Below are positions 23,363 through 31,802 of a stretch of 33,710 nt of DNA, one piece after another. Source of the stretch: Paenibacillus artemisiicola (GTDB lineage: Bacteria > Bacillota > Bacilli > Paenibacillales > Paenibacillaceae); the NCBI RefSeq assembly GCF_017652985.1, contig NZ_JAGGDJ010000056.1, positions 1-33,710 on the forward strand. The letters run 5' to 3'. The stretch's first letter is position 1. The number at the start of each line of letters is the position of its first letter. Below the pieces are notes generated by a model. The model made no database searches, was not told the DNA's origin, and was given only the letters and a program-made list of their open reading frames with translations. A program made the translations under genes and the position numbers.

Positions 23363-24424
23363 ATGACAGACAGCGTAAACGCGGAGCACGAGGCGACCGC
23401 GAACCGAAAAGGCGAGCATATCCGCATTTGCTTGGAGGAGCAGGTGCAAAGCACGGGGACGGGCCCCGGCTTCGACCGCTACCGGTTCCGGCACCAAGCG
23501 CTTCCGGAGCTTGATTTCGGCGGGATCGACCTGAGCGCCTCCTTCTTGGGCAAACGGCTGCGGACCCCGCTGCTCATCAGCTCCATGACGGGCGGAACGG
23601 ACGCAACGGCCCGGATCAACGCGCGCCTCGCCGAGGCGGCGGAAGCGCGGGGCTGGGCGATGGGGCTGGGCTCCATGCGCGCGGCCATCGAGAACGAGGC
23701 GCTAGCGGCGACCTTCCGGGTGCGGCGGCTGGCGCCGAGCATTCCGCTCATTGCCAATCTCGGCGCCGTCCAGCTCAATTACGGCTACGGCGTCGATCAA
23801 TGCCGCCGGGCGGTCGAGCTGGCGGAGGCGGACGCGCTCGTGCTGCATTTGAACAGCCTGCAGGAAGTGTTCCAGCCGGAGGGGAACACGGATTTCCGCG
23901 GGCTGCTGCGCCGGATCGGCGAAGTTAGCCGAAGCCTCGGCGTGCCGGTCGGCATCAAGGAGGTCGGCTGGGGCATCGATGCCGGGGCGGCGGCGGCGCT
24001 GCTCGACGCCGGAGCGGCGTTCATCGACGTGGCCGGCGCCGGCGGCACGTCGTGGAGCCAGGTCGAGAAGCACCGCGCAAGGGACGAGCTTCGCGCGGAC
24101 GCCGCCGCGGCCTTCGCCGACTGGGGCACGCCGACCGCGGCTTGCGTCCGCGAGGTGCGGGCGGCGCTGCCGGACGCGGCGCTCATCGCGAGCGGCGGCC
24201 TCGCAAGCGGGGTCGACGCCGCGAAGGCGATCGCGCTCGGCGCCGACCTCGCCGGCTTCGGCCGCTCGCTGCTCGGCGGCGCGGCGGATCCCGGCGACGG
24301 CAGCGCCGAGCCGCTGATGCGCGTCATGGCGCGCATCGAATTCGAGCTGCGCGCCGCGATGTTCGGCATCGGCGCCGCGACGGTCGGCGCGCTGCGCGCG
24401 ACGGACCGGCTGCTGCCGGTCTAG
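23363..24424 (+). CDS. fni: Isopentenyl-diphosphate delta-isomerase, type 2 (FMN)
   Basis: This enzyme interconverts isopentenyl and dimethylallyl diphosphate for isoprenoid synthesis, using reduced FMN. The 353-residue product has RKGEHIRICLEEQVQS, FDRYRFRHQALPELDF, FLGKRLRTPLLISSMTGGTD (FMN phosphate region), GWAMGLGSMRAAIENE, HLNSLQEVFQPEGNTDF, VGIKEVGWGIDAGAAAALLD and DVAGAGGTSWSQVEKHRAR, and a late phosphate block ASGGLASGVDAAKAIALGAD. The length matches the family. ATG 23363 is preferred, with GGAAGGGG twelve bases upstream; longer in-frame starts would extend into the control region. Codon use in the last third is extremely GC-rich. It diverges from nagBA. Confidence 0.93.
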   Translation: MTDSVNAEHEATANRKGEHIRICLEEQVQSTGTGPGFDRYRFRHQALPELDFGGIDLSASFLGKRLRTPLLISSMTGGTDATARINARLAEAAEARGWAMGLGSMRAAIENEALAATFRVRRLAPSIPLIANLGAVQLNYGYGVDQCRRAVELAEADALVLHLNSLQEVFQPEGNTDFRGLLRRIGEVSRSLGVPVGIKEVGWGIDAGAAAALLDAGAAFIDVAGAGGTSWSQVEKHRARDELRADAAAAFADWGTPTAACVREVRAALPDAALIASGGLASGVDAAKAIALGADLAGFGRSLLGGAADPGDGSAEPLMRVMARIEFELRAAMFGIGAATVGALRATDRLLPV

Positions 24425-24446
24425 CGCGGCGGCGCAAGCACGCAAG

Positions 24447-24487
24447 AAGGGCAGGCCCGTCCGGAGAACGGCGCGCTGCCCTTTTTT
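24447..24487 (+). terminator. Intrinsic terminator after fni
   Basis: AAGGGCAG (24447-24454) pairs with CTGCCCTT (24476-24483), with an inner CCGT/ACGG helix, and six Ts run from 24482. Confidence 0.85.
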
Positions 24488-24489
24488 GC

Positions 24490-24730
24490 TTGCCCGGCCG
24501 CGTTTGCCCGGCCGCGCTTGCCGACCGCGTTCGCGGATGCCAGCCGGCCTTGTCCGTGCGCGCGGCAAGCCAGCCTCTTCGCGGATGCTAGCCAAGTCGT
24601 GTTCGCGGTGCTAGCCGGCCTGGTCCGTCCGAAAGGCGAGCCGGCCGCGTTCGCGCATGCTTGCCAGCTTCGTCCGCGCGGCGCTAGTCGCGTACGTGTT
24701 TGCCTGCCGTTGCGTCCGTCCGCGCGCCGG
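24490..24730. repeat. Degenerate 24/48-bp repeat block between fni and the ger operon
   Basis: The phrase TTCGCGGATGC or a close variant recurs at 24530, 24578, 24602 and 24650, that is at steps of 48, 24 and 48 bp. Each copy is followed by a (C/T)AGCC-like phrase. GCCGGCCTTGTCCGT (from 24544), GCCGGCCTGGTCCGT (from 24614) and GCCAGCTTCGTCCGC (from 24663) also line up. At the left edge TTGCCCGGCCGCG occurs twice, 14 bp apart. The steps are multiples of three, so a plus-strand frame stays open, but no ribosome site or family supports a gene. I read the block as a decaying tandem repeat. Confidence 0.6.
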
Positions 24731-24732
24731 CC

Positions 24733-25830
24733 TCATTTAACCAGCCCCGTGCCTTCGATCTTGACCTTGACCTTGACGTCGAATTTGAGCTGCGGGTAGA
24801 TGCGCTGCCAATCCCTCCACGTCTGCTCGGTGCCGGCATGCGTTGCCCGGTAGCGGAGACCGAACCCGAACGGGTCGACCTCGTCCCGCTGCGCCTTCTT
24901 CAAGAACTTCTTGATCTCCGCCGCGATCTGCGCGTTGAAGATCCCTTCCAGCTCCGTCCAATTCTCCCCGTACACCCCGATCGGCGCCTCCTCGAAGATG
25001 CCGCTCACGTTCAGCCGCAGCTGCAGCACCTGCTCCCCGTTCACGTTCGCGAACTTGTAATGCGACGCGATGTTGTCGACGTTGATGACCATCGTCACGC
25101 CGTCCTTCACGGCGGCGACCGTCGATTTCGAGTCCTGGTACCGGATTTGGCTGTACGTCTCCGTCTCGGCCGGGGAGACGATGTCCACCAGCTTCGTCTT
25201 GTTGAGCAGGGCGATCCGGGTAATGGCGTATCCGGAATCGTCGGCCCGAATCACAGGCAGGATCGGGTCGAGGCCGTGTTCCTCATGCCGGCGGATGAAG
25301 TCGAACATATAGATGGGCACCAGGTACGAAGACTGCGTGCCGTCCTTGCCGAACATGAGGAACAGCGTATTGCCGGGATACCGTTCGGTCTTCGGCTCGA
25401 CCTCGACGATCGTCTTGGCGTCCGGCTGCCCGACGGACATGAACGCGATGCTCTGCACGTCGCGCCGGCGGGACAGCCAGCGGAGAATTTCCGTGTAGTC
25501 CCGGCGGGCAAGCTGTTCGCCGATGACGAACACTTTGCAATGGCCGAAGTCCAGCTCCTTGTCGACGTGGGATTTGAGCAGGCGCACGGCCTCCGCGATG
25601 GACGTGGCGTCCATCGTCAAAAACTCGTTTTTGCCGGCGCCGGGCTCGACCTTCGGCGAGGGCACCGCCAGGCGCAGCGTGATTTTGTAGCCCTTCGCGC
25701 CTTTGTCCGTCGGATCGATGCCCATCGCGACGACGAAAAAACGTTTGTCGATGTCCCTGAAGCCGCATCCGCTCAGGGCGGACAAGCTAAGCGCCATCAG
25801 CGCCAGCAGCGTTAGTCGAAGTCGTTTCAT
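24733..25830 (-). CDS. Spore germination lipoprotein, GerC subunit (Ger(x)C)
   Basis: The 365-residue product begins with a lipoprotein signal peptide (MKRLRLTLLALMALSLSALS) ending in the lipobox SALSGC, with Cys22 as the lipidated residue. It continues GFRDIDKRFFVVAMGIDPTD as in GerAC-type proteins, then YKITLRLAVPSPKVEPGAGK, DFGHCKVFVIGEQLARRDYT and RWLSRRRDVQSIAFMSVGQP. The C-terminal domain contains NAQIAAEIKKFLKKAQRDEV. GerC is one of three subunits of a germinant receptor in the inner spore membrane. The gene overlaps the permease gene by 44 bp, the last of the A-B-C operon. The nutrient sensed cannot be told from sequence. Confidence 0.93.
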   Translation of the reverse strand: MKRLRLTLLALMALSLSALSGCGFRDIDKRFFVVAMGIDPTDKGAKGYKITLRLAVPSPKVEPGAGKNEFLTMDATSIAEAVRLLKSHVDKELDFGHCKVFVIGEQLARRDYTEILRWLSRRRDVQSIAFMSVGQPDAKTIVEVEPKTERYPGNTLFLMFGKDGTQSSYLVPIYMFDFIRRHEEHGLDPILPVIRADDSGYAITRIALLNKTKLVDIVSPAETETYSQIRYQDSKSTVAAVKDGVTMVINVDNIASHYKFANVNGEQVLQLRLNVSGIFEEAPIGVYGENWTELEGIFNAQIAAEIKKFLKKAQRDEVDPFGFGLRYRATHAGTEQTWRDWQRIYPQLKFDVKVKVKIEGTGLVK

Positions 25831-26944
25831 GGCTCACCAGTTTCTTTTTTTTGCCGGAGCCGAACAGGCTCAGCGCGAAGATGAAGAGGACGGAGAGGAT
25901 CTCCCCGTAGGCCCGCGCCACGATCCATTGGCTCGTAAACCGCAGGTTTTGCTTCTCGTCGAAAAAATACCCGTACGCGACCGTGAGCGCGGCGAACACG
26001 CCGACGATGACCCAGTTGGAGCGGGGCGTCCGGGCGGGGTCGATGTCCGTCTTCGGCTTCGGCAGGCACGCCTTGACCATCTCCATCGCCATATGCCAGC
26101 CGATGGTCGCGAAGATGAGCGACAGCATCAGATAGAGCAGCAGAAACACGAAGATGACCCGTTCGATGAACCCGTAGCTCATGATCAGCGTGTCCGAGGT
26201 GACGCTCCATACGTACAAATAGTCGGCGACGCCTTCCGTCCCGTGGAACCCGATCGGCACGATGAACGTCGTGATCAGGATCAGGCCGCAGAAGATCGGA
26301 AGAATCCAGCGGTACCGGAGGCGGAAGTTCGGCGAGAACAGCCGATTGAACATAAAAAAATTCATATAGCCCGTGAACACGAACAAAGCCGCGGCGAACG
26401 GCTCGATCCGGGGCGTGCGGTTCCAATAATGCGCCACCGTCCGGATGGCGTCCCAATCCAGCATCTGGCTGCGGACGGCTTTGAACAGCAGGAACAGGAT
26501 GACCGGCGCGCAGACCATGAGGCCGACCTCGACGACGAACATGACCGTCAGCGTGGAGCGCGTCGCCGAATACAGGCAGACGAGCGCCATGAACACGAGC
26601 ACGATGATCGAGCTGGTGTCGGGATTGAAGAACCGGTTGATCAGCACGGAGAAGGCGTACATCGAGATGGAGGCGGCCGTCAGCCACATGAACGCGCAGA
26701 ACAGCAGGAACGGCACGGACAGCCACTTCGGCAGATAGAGCGACAAAATCTCCGGCAGTCCCCGTCCCGGAAACTTCCGCATGACGCGGGTGTACAGCAG
26801 GGCGAGCGTCGTGCCGACGACGGCGGCGCACAGCATCGACAGGATCGCGCCGTTGTACCGGTACTGCATCAGCATATACGGGACGAACAGCATCAGGTTG
26901 AGCAAGCTGACGAGCACGACATTGTAATAGAAGTAACGGCTCAT
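25787..26944 (-). CDS. Spore germination permease, GerB subunit
   Basis: The 385-residue product is a GerAB/ArcD/ProY-type membrane protein of the APC superfamily with about ten spans. It begins MSRYFYYNVVLVSLLNLMLF, and VMRKFPGRGLPEILSLYLPK is the characteristic loop after the first spans. Further spans include ASISMYAFSVLINRFFNPDT, LYSATRSTLTVMFVVEVGLM and YMNFFMFNRLFSPNFRLRYR. This subunit is thought to bind the germinant. Its ATG overlaps the gerA-type stop by four bases (ATGA), so translation is coupled. The last 20 or so residues are a polar tail lying in the overlap with gerC. Confidence 0.93.
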   Translation of the reverse strand: MSRYFYYNVVLVSLLNLMLFVPYMLMQYRYNGAILSMLCAAVVGTTLALLYTRVMRKFPGRGLPEILSLYLPKWLSVPFLLFCAFMWLTAASISMYAFSVLINRFFNPDTSSIIVLVFMALVCLYSATRSTLTVMFVVEVGLMVCAPVILFLLFKAVRSQMLDWDAIRTVAHYWNRTPRIEPFAAALFVFTGYMNFFMFNRLFSPNFRLRYRWILPIFCGLILITTFIVPIGFHGTEGVADYLYVWSVTSDTLIMSYGFIERVIFVFLLLYLMLSLIFATIGWHMAMEMVKACLPKPKTDIDPARTPRSNWVIVGVFAALTVAYGYFFDEKQNLRFTSQWIVARAYGEILSVLFIFALSLFGSGKKKKLVSHETTSTNAAGADGA

Positions 26945-28269
26945 TCCCGCGCCACCTGCCCGATGTCGGCCGATTGCGAGCGCGACCGCCCGAAGAGCCG
27001 GAAGTACGGCTTGCCGAAGCTGCGCAGATCGGCCAGGTAGACCAAGTAACAGAAGACGCCGAACGTGACCCCGGAGATGCCGAAGAAGATGGCGGGGATG
27101 ATCAGCGGGTACTTCAGAAACCGGATCGCCGTCGACATGTTGTTGACGGGAATGACGAAGTTCGAAATCGCCACGACGGACGTGACGATGATCATGATGC
27201 TGCTGACGAGCCCCGCTTGCTGCGCGGCTTGCCCGAGGATGAGGCCGCCGACCGTCGTGGCCGTCGAGCCGATATACTTGGGCAGGCGGACGCTGGCTTC
27301 GATCAGCGATTCGATCATGAACAGCATGATGAAGACCTCCACGAACGACGGATACGGCACGGCGGAGCGGCTGCCGGCGATCGAGAAGGACAGCTGCACG
27401 CGGAACAGCTCCGGGTTGTACGACATGATCGCGACGTACAGCGCCGGCAGCGTAACGGTCAGCACCACGGCGAAATAGCGCAGCGTGATCATGGCGCGCG
27501 TCATCCAGAAGGAGTCGTAATCATCGTCCACGGCGTGCAGGAAGTCGAAGAAGGTGGAGGGCAGGATGATGGCGAACATGGAGCCTTGCATCATCAGGAT
27601 CACCTTGCCGTCCTCGATGCCCGAACACACGCGGTCGGGCCGCTCCGACATCATCATCGACGGGAACAGGCGGTAACGGTCGCCGAGCGACCGGACGAGC
27701 TCGCCGGTGGCGGTATAGATCGGATCCGAGACGCGCTCGAGCTTCGCGCGGACGTGGCTGAGCACGGTGGCGTCGACCCGGTGCTTATCGTAGATGAGCA
27801 CGATCCGGGATTTGGAGATCGTGCCGATCGTCCGTTCCTCGATGGCCAGCTCCTCGCTCGGGTAGCGGCTGCGGATGATGTTGATGGAATCGATCAAATC
27901 CTCGCTGAGCGCGATCTGCGGACCCATGATGACGGTTTCGACCATCGTCTGCGGGTTCTCGTTGCGGATGATCCGCGCAACGTCGAGCTTGTAGACCGTG
28001 CCGTTCAGGAGCACCAGCGCGAAGCCGTGCAGCAGCGTTTCGGCCCACTTGGCGGGATCGTCCACCTGCTTGAACGACGGGTTGCGCGCGACCAGCTCGT
28101 CGAAGGGATGTTCCTGTTTCGTAAAGGGGACGAGAATGAAATCGCTGACCTTGCTCTCGTCGCACAGCGAGGAGATATAGGCGACTTCGATGATGAGCGA
28201 TTCGTTCTGCAGGCGGTCCATCGTCAAGTCCCGCGATTCGGCGAATAGCGTTCCGAGCCGGTTCAGCAT
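26941..28269 (-). CDS. Spore germination protein, GerA subunit
   Basis: The 442-residue product has a soluble N-terminal domain (SLIIEVAYISSLCDESKVSD, then TVETVIMGPQIALSEDLID-like region at about residues 130-150). The membrane part starts near residue 250. Typical family phrases are EDGKVILMMQGSMFAIILPS, FWMTRAMITLRYFAVVLTVT, RLPKYIGSTATTVGGLILGQ and AAQQAGLVSSIMIIVTSVVA. GerA subunits form the ion-conducting oligomer of the receptor. The protein is slightly shorter than B. subtilis GerAA (482), mostly at the N terminus. ATG 28269 is chosen because AAAGGA lies about 11 bases upstream. A sigma-G promoter is at 28334-28363, and the two other subunits follow without gaps. Confidence 0.93.
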   Translation of the reverse strand: MLNRLGTLFAESRDLTMDRLQNESLIIEVAYISSLCDESKVSDFILVPFTKQEHPFDELVARNPSFKQVDDPAKWAETLLHGFALVLLNGTVYKLDVARIIRNENPQTMVETVIMGPQIALSEDLIDSINIIRSRYPSEELAIEERTIGTISKSRIVLIYDKHRVDATVLSHVRAKLERVSDPIYTATGELVRSLGDRYRLFPSMMMSERPDRVCSGIEDGKVILMMQGSMFAIILPSTFFDFLHAVDDDYDSFWMTRAMITLRYFAVVLTVTLPALYVAIMSYNPELFRVQLSFSIAGSRSAVPYPSFVEVFIMLFMIESLIEASVRLPKYIGSTATTVGGLILGQAAQQAGLVSSIMIIVTSVVAISNFVIPVNNMSTAIRFLKYPLIIPAIFFGISGVTFGVFCYLVYLADLRSFGKPYFRLFGRSRSQSADIGQVARE

Positions 28270-28333
28270 GGCAGCGCGTCCTTTCGTGAAAATGATTGCC
28301 GGCACCGATCTGGAAACGGCTGGCAGCTTGCTT

Positions 28334-28363
28334 TAGTATGGATGGCCGATTAGAAAAATATGC
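28334..28363 (-). promoter_or_regulatory. Sigma-G-type promoter of the ger operon
   Basis: On the minus strand, GCATA (28363-28359) is followed after exactly 18 bp by CATACTA (28340-28334). The B. subtilis sigma-G consensus is gHATR-N18-CATWHTA, so every specified base fits. It lies 65 bp upstream of the GerA-subunit start, as expected for a forespore-expressed germinant receptor. Confidence 0.75.
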
Positions 28364-28376
28364 CTCTTCCGGGATT

Positions 28377-28405
28377 TTGCCAGAATTGCGGCCGTACGGT
28401 ACAAT
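28377..28405 (+). promoter_or_regulatory. Sigma-A promoter of the MBL/CapA/GDPD unit
   Basis: TTGCCA (28377-28382) and TACAAT (28400-28405) are 17 bp apart and point away from the sigma-G promoter only 13 bp to the left. The leader is about 65 nt. Confidence 0.65.
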
Positions 28406-28475
28406 TGAACTCAGTTATGGCCGATTTCTTCGCGCGCGAGCGGTCTGAGGAAAACGGCGCCGGGAGGGCTTGATA

Positions 28476-29483
28476 TTGGGCGGTTTGGCAGGTAGACCGG
28501 CCGCAACGCTGCGGCCGGAAGGAATCGTGCAGGTGAGGGTGCCGCTGCCCTTCTCGTTGAAGTGGGTCAACAGCTATTTGCTCCGGGACGACCGGGGCTA
28601 TACCTTGATCGATCCGGGCTTGCACACGGCGGAAGCGGAGGCGTCTTGGGAGGCGGTCATGGCCGAACACGGCGTGGCGTTCGCGGATATTCATACGATC
28701 GTGCTGACGCATCAGCATCCCGATCATTACGGCCTGGCCGGCTGGTTCCAGCAGCGGAGCGGGGCGCCGGTTCGCATGTCGGCCGAAGCCTATGCCTACG
28801 CGCAGCGGCTGTGGGGGGCGGACGGCGGCGCGGCTTTCAAGGCGGAGCTGACGGCGCTCTACGCGCGCCACGGCATGCCGGCGGAAGCCCTCGCGACGCT
28901 CGGGCCGCATCTGGATAGCTTCGTGGCGAAAGTCGCGCCGCAGCCGGCGGTGACGTTCCTCGAAGCGGGGGAGACCGTCCGGATGGGGGGCGAGACGTGG
29001 CTGGCGATCGACGCGCCGGGCCATGCCGGCGGCCAGCTCGTCTTCTACGCGCCATCCAGAAAGTGGATGCTGTGCGGCGATCAGGTGCTGCCGACGATCA
29101 CGCCGAACGTCAGCGTCGTGCCCGGCGAGGACGACCGGCAGCTGGAGCGGTTTCTGGGAAGCCTGCGGGAGCTGGCCCGGTACGACGTCGAGCTGGCGTT
29201 CCCGGGCCATCGGGAGCCGTTCGACCGATTCGCGGAGCGCGCGGCGGAGCTGGCGGCGCATCACGAGCGCCGGCTGGCGGAGATCGTCGGGCTTCTGCGG
29301 GAAGAGCCACGGACGGGTTACGCCCTGTGCATGCGGCTGTTCGGCGAGCGGATCGCCGGGGACGCGCATCATCTTCGGTTCGCGATGTCGGAGACGCTGG
29401 CTCATGTCTTCCATCTGGAGCACGGCGGGCGGATCGGCAAGCGCGGCGGCGAAGGCGAAGGCAGCTATACGTATTTTGCATAG
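28476..29483 (+). CDS. Metallo-beta-lactamase-fold hydrolase
   Basis: The 335-residue product has the MBL metal site LTHQHPDHYGLAGWFQQRSG (His79, His81, Asp83, His84), later metal ligands in IDAPGHAGGQLVFYAPSRKW and MLCGDQVLP, and the closing histidine in ELAFPGHREPFDRFAERAAE. The C-terminal 60 residues (GLLREEPRTGYALCMRLFGE, ETLAHVFHLEHGG) resemble the winged-helix domain attached to this MBL subgroup. These are soluble hydrolases of thioesters, lactones or similar bonds; the substrate is unknown. TTG 28476 is the preferred start, seven bases after GGGAGGG; another TTG at 28470 overlaps that site. It is the first gene of a unit with a capA-like gene 39 bp downstream. Confidence 0.87.
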   Translation: MGGLAGRPAATLRPEGIVQVRVPLPFSLKWVNSYLLRDDRGYTLIDPGLHTAEAEASWEAVMAEHGVAFADIHTIVLTHQHPDHYGLAGWFQQRSGAPVRMSAEAYAYAQRLWGADGGAAFKAELTALYARHGMPAEALATLGPHLDSFVAKVAPQPAVTFLEAGETVRMGGETWLAIDAPGHAGGQLVFYAPSRKWMLCGDQVLPTITPNVSVVPGEDDRQLERFLGSLRELARYDVELAFPGHREPFDRFAERAAELAAHHERRLAEIVGLLREEPRTGYALCMRLFGERIAGDAHHLRFAMSETLAHVFHLEHGGRIGKRGGEGEGSYTYFA

Positions 29484-29522
29484 AGGGAACGCGCCGTTCC
29501 CGGAAAAGGAGCACGCCCTTAT

Positions 29523-31034
29523 ATGGTAATGTCACGCTCGGAATCCCATCAACGCCGGAAACGGGAGCGGTCCAAGCGGCTGCGGCGGCTGGCCGTCGTC
29601 AATCTCGTCCTGCTGCTGGCCGTCGGCGCGCTCGCCGTCGTCTATGCGCTGCAGCGCGGCGACGGCGGCAGCGGCGCGCCGGATACGCCGGACGCCGCCG
29701 CGAACGCGAACGGCGGCTCCGCCGGCGCGGGCAAAGGCGCCGACGAAGCCGGCTCGCCGGCGCACGCGCCCGCGGCGAACGGGGAAGGCAGTCAAGAGGG
29801 CCAAAGCGGCCAGCAGGCCGGCAATGCCGGCGGGACGCCGTCGTCCGGTCAAGCGCAGGGCGGAGCGGGCGGCACCGGCGCGGCGAACGGCGGCGAAGGC
29901 GGCGGGAACGCCGCTGGCGGGGACGGACCGAAGACCGGCGGGAAGCCGGACGGAGGCGCGCCGGCGGGCGGCGCGGCGGGCACGGTCGCGGGCGCGAACG
30001 GAGGAGCGGGGAGCGGCGGTCCGGCCGCCCCGGGCTCGGGCGGGAGCGGCGCGCCGGCAGATGCCGGGGCCGGAGCTGGATCCGGAGCCGACGCGGCCAA
30101 TTTGTCGTTCACGGGCGATATCTTGCTGGCGGCTTCGGTCGAGAAGCTCATGCTGAAGAACGGATACGGCTATCCGTACGCGAAAGCGCGCAACTACTTG
30201 CAGCTGTCCGACATCACGGCGGCGAATTTGGAGACGCCCGTCACGCTGCGCGGCACGCCGGCGCCGAATAAGCAGTACGTGTATAAGGCTTCGCCGGATG
30301 CCCTTCCCGCGCTGATCGACTCCGGCGTCGACCTGGTCAACCTGGCGAACAACCACACGCTGGATCAGGGCGAAGTCGGCCTGCTCGATACGATCGGTTA
30401 TCTGAAGAAGGTCAAGCTGCCGAACGTCGGCGCGGGCCGCAACGACGCGGAGGCGTTCAAGCCGGTCATCAAGGAAGCGAACGGAATCCGGATCGCCTAT
30501 CTCGGTCTGACGCGAGTCGTGCCGGTCGGCTCATGGAAGGCAGGCCCGAACCATCCCGGACTCGCGGAATCGTACTATCCGACGCGGGCGGTCGCCGCGA
30601 TCAAGAAAGCGAAGGCGGAAGCGGACGTCGTCGTCGTCATGGTCCACTGGGGCACGGAGCTGGCCGACCTGCCGAACGCGGATCAGAAGCGGCTCGGCCA
30701 TGCGTACATCGATGCCGGGGCGGATTTGGTCGTCGGCAGCCACCCGCACGTGCTGCAAGGGTTCGAATCCTATAAAGGCAAATGGATCGCCTACAGTCTC
30801 GGCAATTTCGTGTTCAGCGGCATGCCCGACAAGCGGACGGCCGATACCGGCGTGCTGGACGCGGCGTGCGGCGCCGGCGGTGCATGCTCGCTCGCGTTCC
30901 ACCCGATGCGCGCGGTCCAATCGCAGCCGGCTCCGCTGGAAGGCGAAGAAGCCGCCGCGCTGCTGAAGCGGCTGGCGGGCATTTCCGTCCATGCGACGAT
31001 CGACGCGAACGGCCTCATTCATGCGAAGGAGTGA
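29523..31034 (+). CDS. Membrane-anchored CapA-family protein with long Gly/Ala linker
   Basis: The 503-residue product has a very basic cytoplasmic start (RRKRERSKRLRRL), one membrane anchor at about residues 23-43 (AVVNLVLLLAVGALAVVYAL), then about 147 residues of low-complexity Gly/Ala/Asn/Ser/Pro sequence. The PGA_cap/CapA domain begins near residue 192 (NLSFTGDILLAASVEKLMLK). It carries the metallophosphoesterase-like motifs FTGDI, NLETPVT, VDLVNLANNHTLDQGE, VVVMVHWGTEL and VVGSHPHVLQGFESYKG. CapA proteins support poly-gamma-glutamate capsule synthesis or export, but stand-alone relatives without capB/capC, as here, may have another extracellular role. AAAGGAG precedes ATG 29523; ATG 29529 is an alternative. 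A phosphodiesterase gene starts 6 bp downstream. Confidence 0.88.
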   Translation: MVMSRSESHQRRKRERSKRLRRLAVVNLVLLLAVGALAVVYALQRGDGGSGAPDTPDAAANANGGSAGAGKGADEAGSPAHAPAANGEGSQEGQSGQQAGNAGGTPSSGQAQGGAGGTGAANGGEGGGNAAGGDGPKTGGKPDGGAPAGGAAGTVAGANGGAGSGGPAAPGSGGSGAPADAGAGAGSGADAANLSFTGDILLAASVEKLMLKNGYGYPYAKARNYLQLSDITAANLETPVTLRGTPAPNKQYVYKASPDALPALIDSGVDLVNLANNHTLDQGEVGLLDTIGYLKKVKLPNVGAGRNDAEAFKPVIKEANGIRIAYLGLTRVVPVGSWKAGPNHPGLAESYYPTRAVAAIKKAKAEADVVVVMVHWGTELADLPNADQKRLGHAYIDAGADLVVGSHPHVLQGFESYKGKWIAYSLGNFVFSGMPDKRTADTGVLDAACGAGGACSLAFHPMRAVQSQPAPLEGEEAAALLKRLAGISVHATIDANGLIHAKE

Positions 31035-31040
31035 TGCTTC

Positions 31041-31775
31041 ATGCTTAATCCTTGCGTCGCCCACCGGGGCGCCTCCGGGCTCGCGCCGGAAAATACGATG
31101 GCGGCGTTCCGCGCCGCGATGGCGTTTCCGTTCGTGCAGTGGATCGAACTCGACGTGCAGCTGTCCAAGGACGGCATTCCGGTCGTCATCCACGACGATT
31201 CGCTGCGGCGGACGGCGAAGAAGCCTGGCCGGGTGAGCGATTATACCGCGGAGGAGCTCGGCCGGATGGACGCGGGCGGCTGGTTCGGCAAGCCGTTCGC
31301 GGGGGAAGGAATTCCGACGCTGGAACGGGTGCTGGACGCGACCGTCGGACGCTGCCGGCTCAACATCGAGCTGAAGACGTACGGCGGCCGTTACCCGGGC
31401 ATGGAGAAGAAGGTCGTCGACCTGCTGTACGCCAAGGGGCTGGAACATGACGCCGTCATCACGTCCTTCGACCGGAACGCGCTCGTCAAGGTACGGGAGC
31501 TGTCGAAGGACGTGCGGACGGGGCTGATCATCGACGCGCTTCCTTGGACCCTCGTGGAAGAGTTGAAGCGGCTCGGCGCCTCGTTCCTCTCCATCGGCTA
31601 TACGCGCGTGTCCGAGACGCTGCTCGCGGATATGCGCAAAGCGAACCTGGCCGTCATGGCGTGGACCGTCAACGACGCCCCGATGATCAAGCGGCTGGCG
31701 GGCTTGAGCAGCACGCTGATGATCTGCACCAATTACCCCGACCGCTACGCGGAGGTCATGAACGCGAAGGTATAG
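31041..31775 (+). CDS. Glycerophosphodiester phosphodiesterase (cytoplasmic, UgpQ-like)
   Basis: The 244-residue product is a GDPD TIM barrel. The N terminus CVAHRGASGLAPENTMAAFR has the catalytic His8 and Arg9. WIELDVQLSKDGIPVVIHDD has the metal-binding Glu36 and Asp38 and the second catalytic His51. RLNIELKTYG carries the third metal ligand. The C-terminal NLAVMAWTVNDAPMIKRLAG and TNYPDRYAEV are typical. The family splits glycerophosphodiesters from lipid turnover into glycerol-3-P and an alcohol. No signal peptide is present, so it acts inside the cell. AAGGAG lies in the last codons of the capA-like gene, so the two are translated together. A hairpin follows at 31803-31837. Confidence 0.93.
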   Translation: MLNPCVAHRGASGLAPENTMAAFRAAMAFPFVQWIELDVQLSKDGIPVVIHDDSLRRTAKKPGRVSDYTAEELGRMDAGGWFGKPFAGEGIPTLERVLDATVGRCRLNIELKTYGGRYPGMEKKVVDLLYAKGLEHDAVITSFDRNALVKVRELSKDVRTGLIIDALPWTLVEELKRLGASFLSIGYTRVSETLLADMRKANLAVMAWTVNDAPMIKRLAGLSSTLMICTNYPDRYAEVMNAKV

Positions 31776-31802
31776 GCCGGCGAAGCGCCGCCGGCATGAC
31801 AA

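Noticed and set aside
24530..24675. Regularly spaced repeats considered as a CRISPR array
   Set aside because: Copies are only about 11 bp and degenerate, steps alternate between 24 and 48 bp, the intervening sequences resemble each other, and no cas gene is nearby.
24518..24799. Plus-strand open frame through the 24/48-bp repeats
   Set aside because: The frame stays open only because the repeat step is a multiple of three. It has no Shine-Dalgarno, lies just after the fni terminator and runs into the end of the gerC-type gene.
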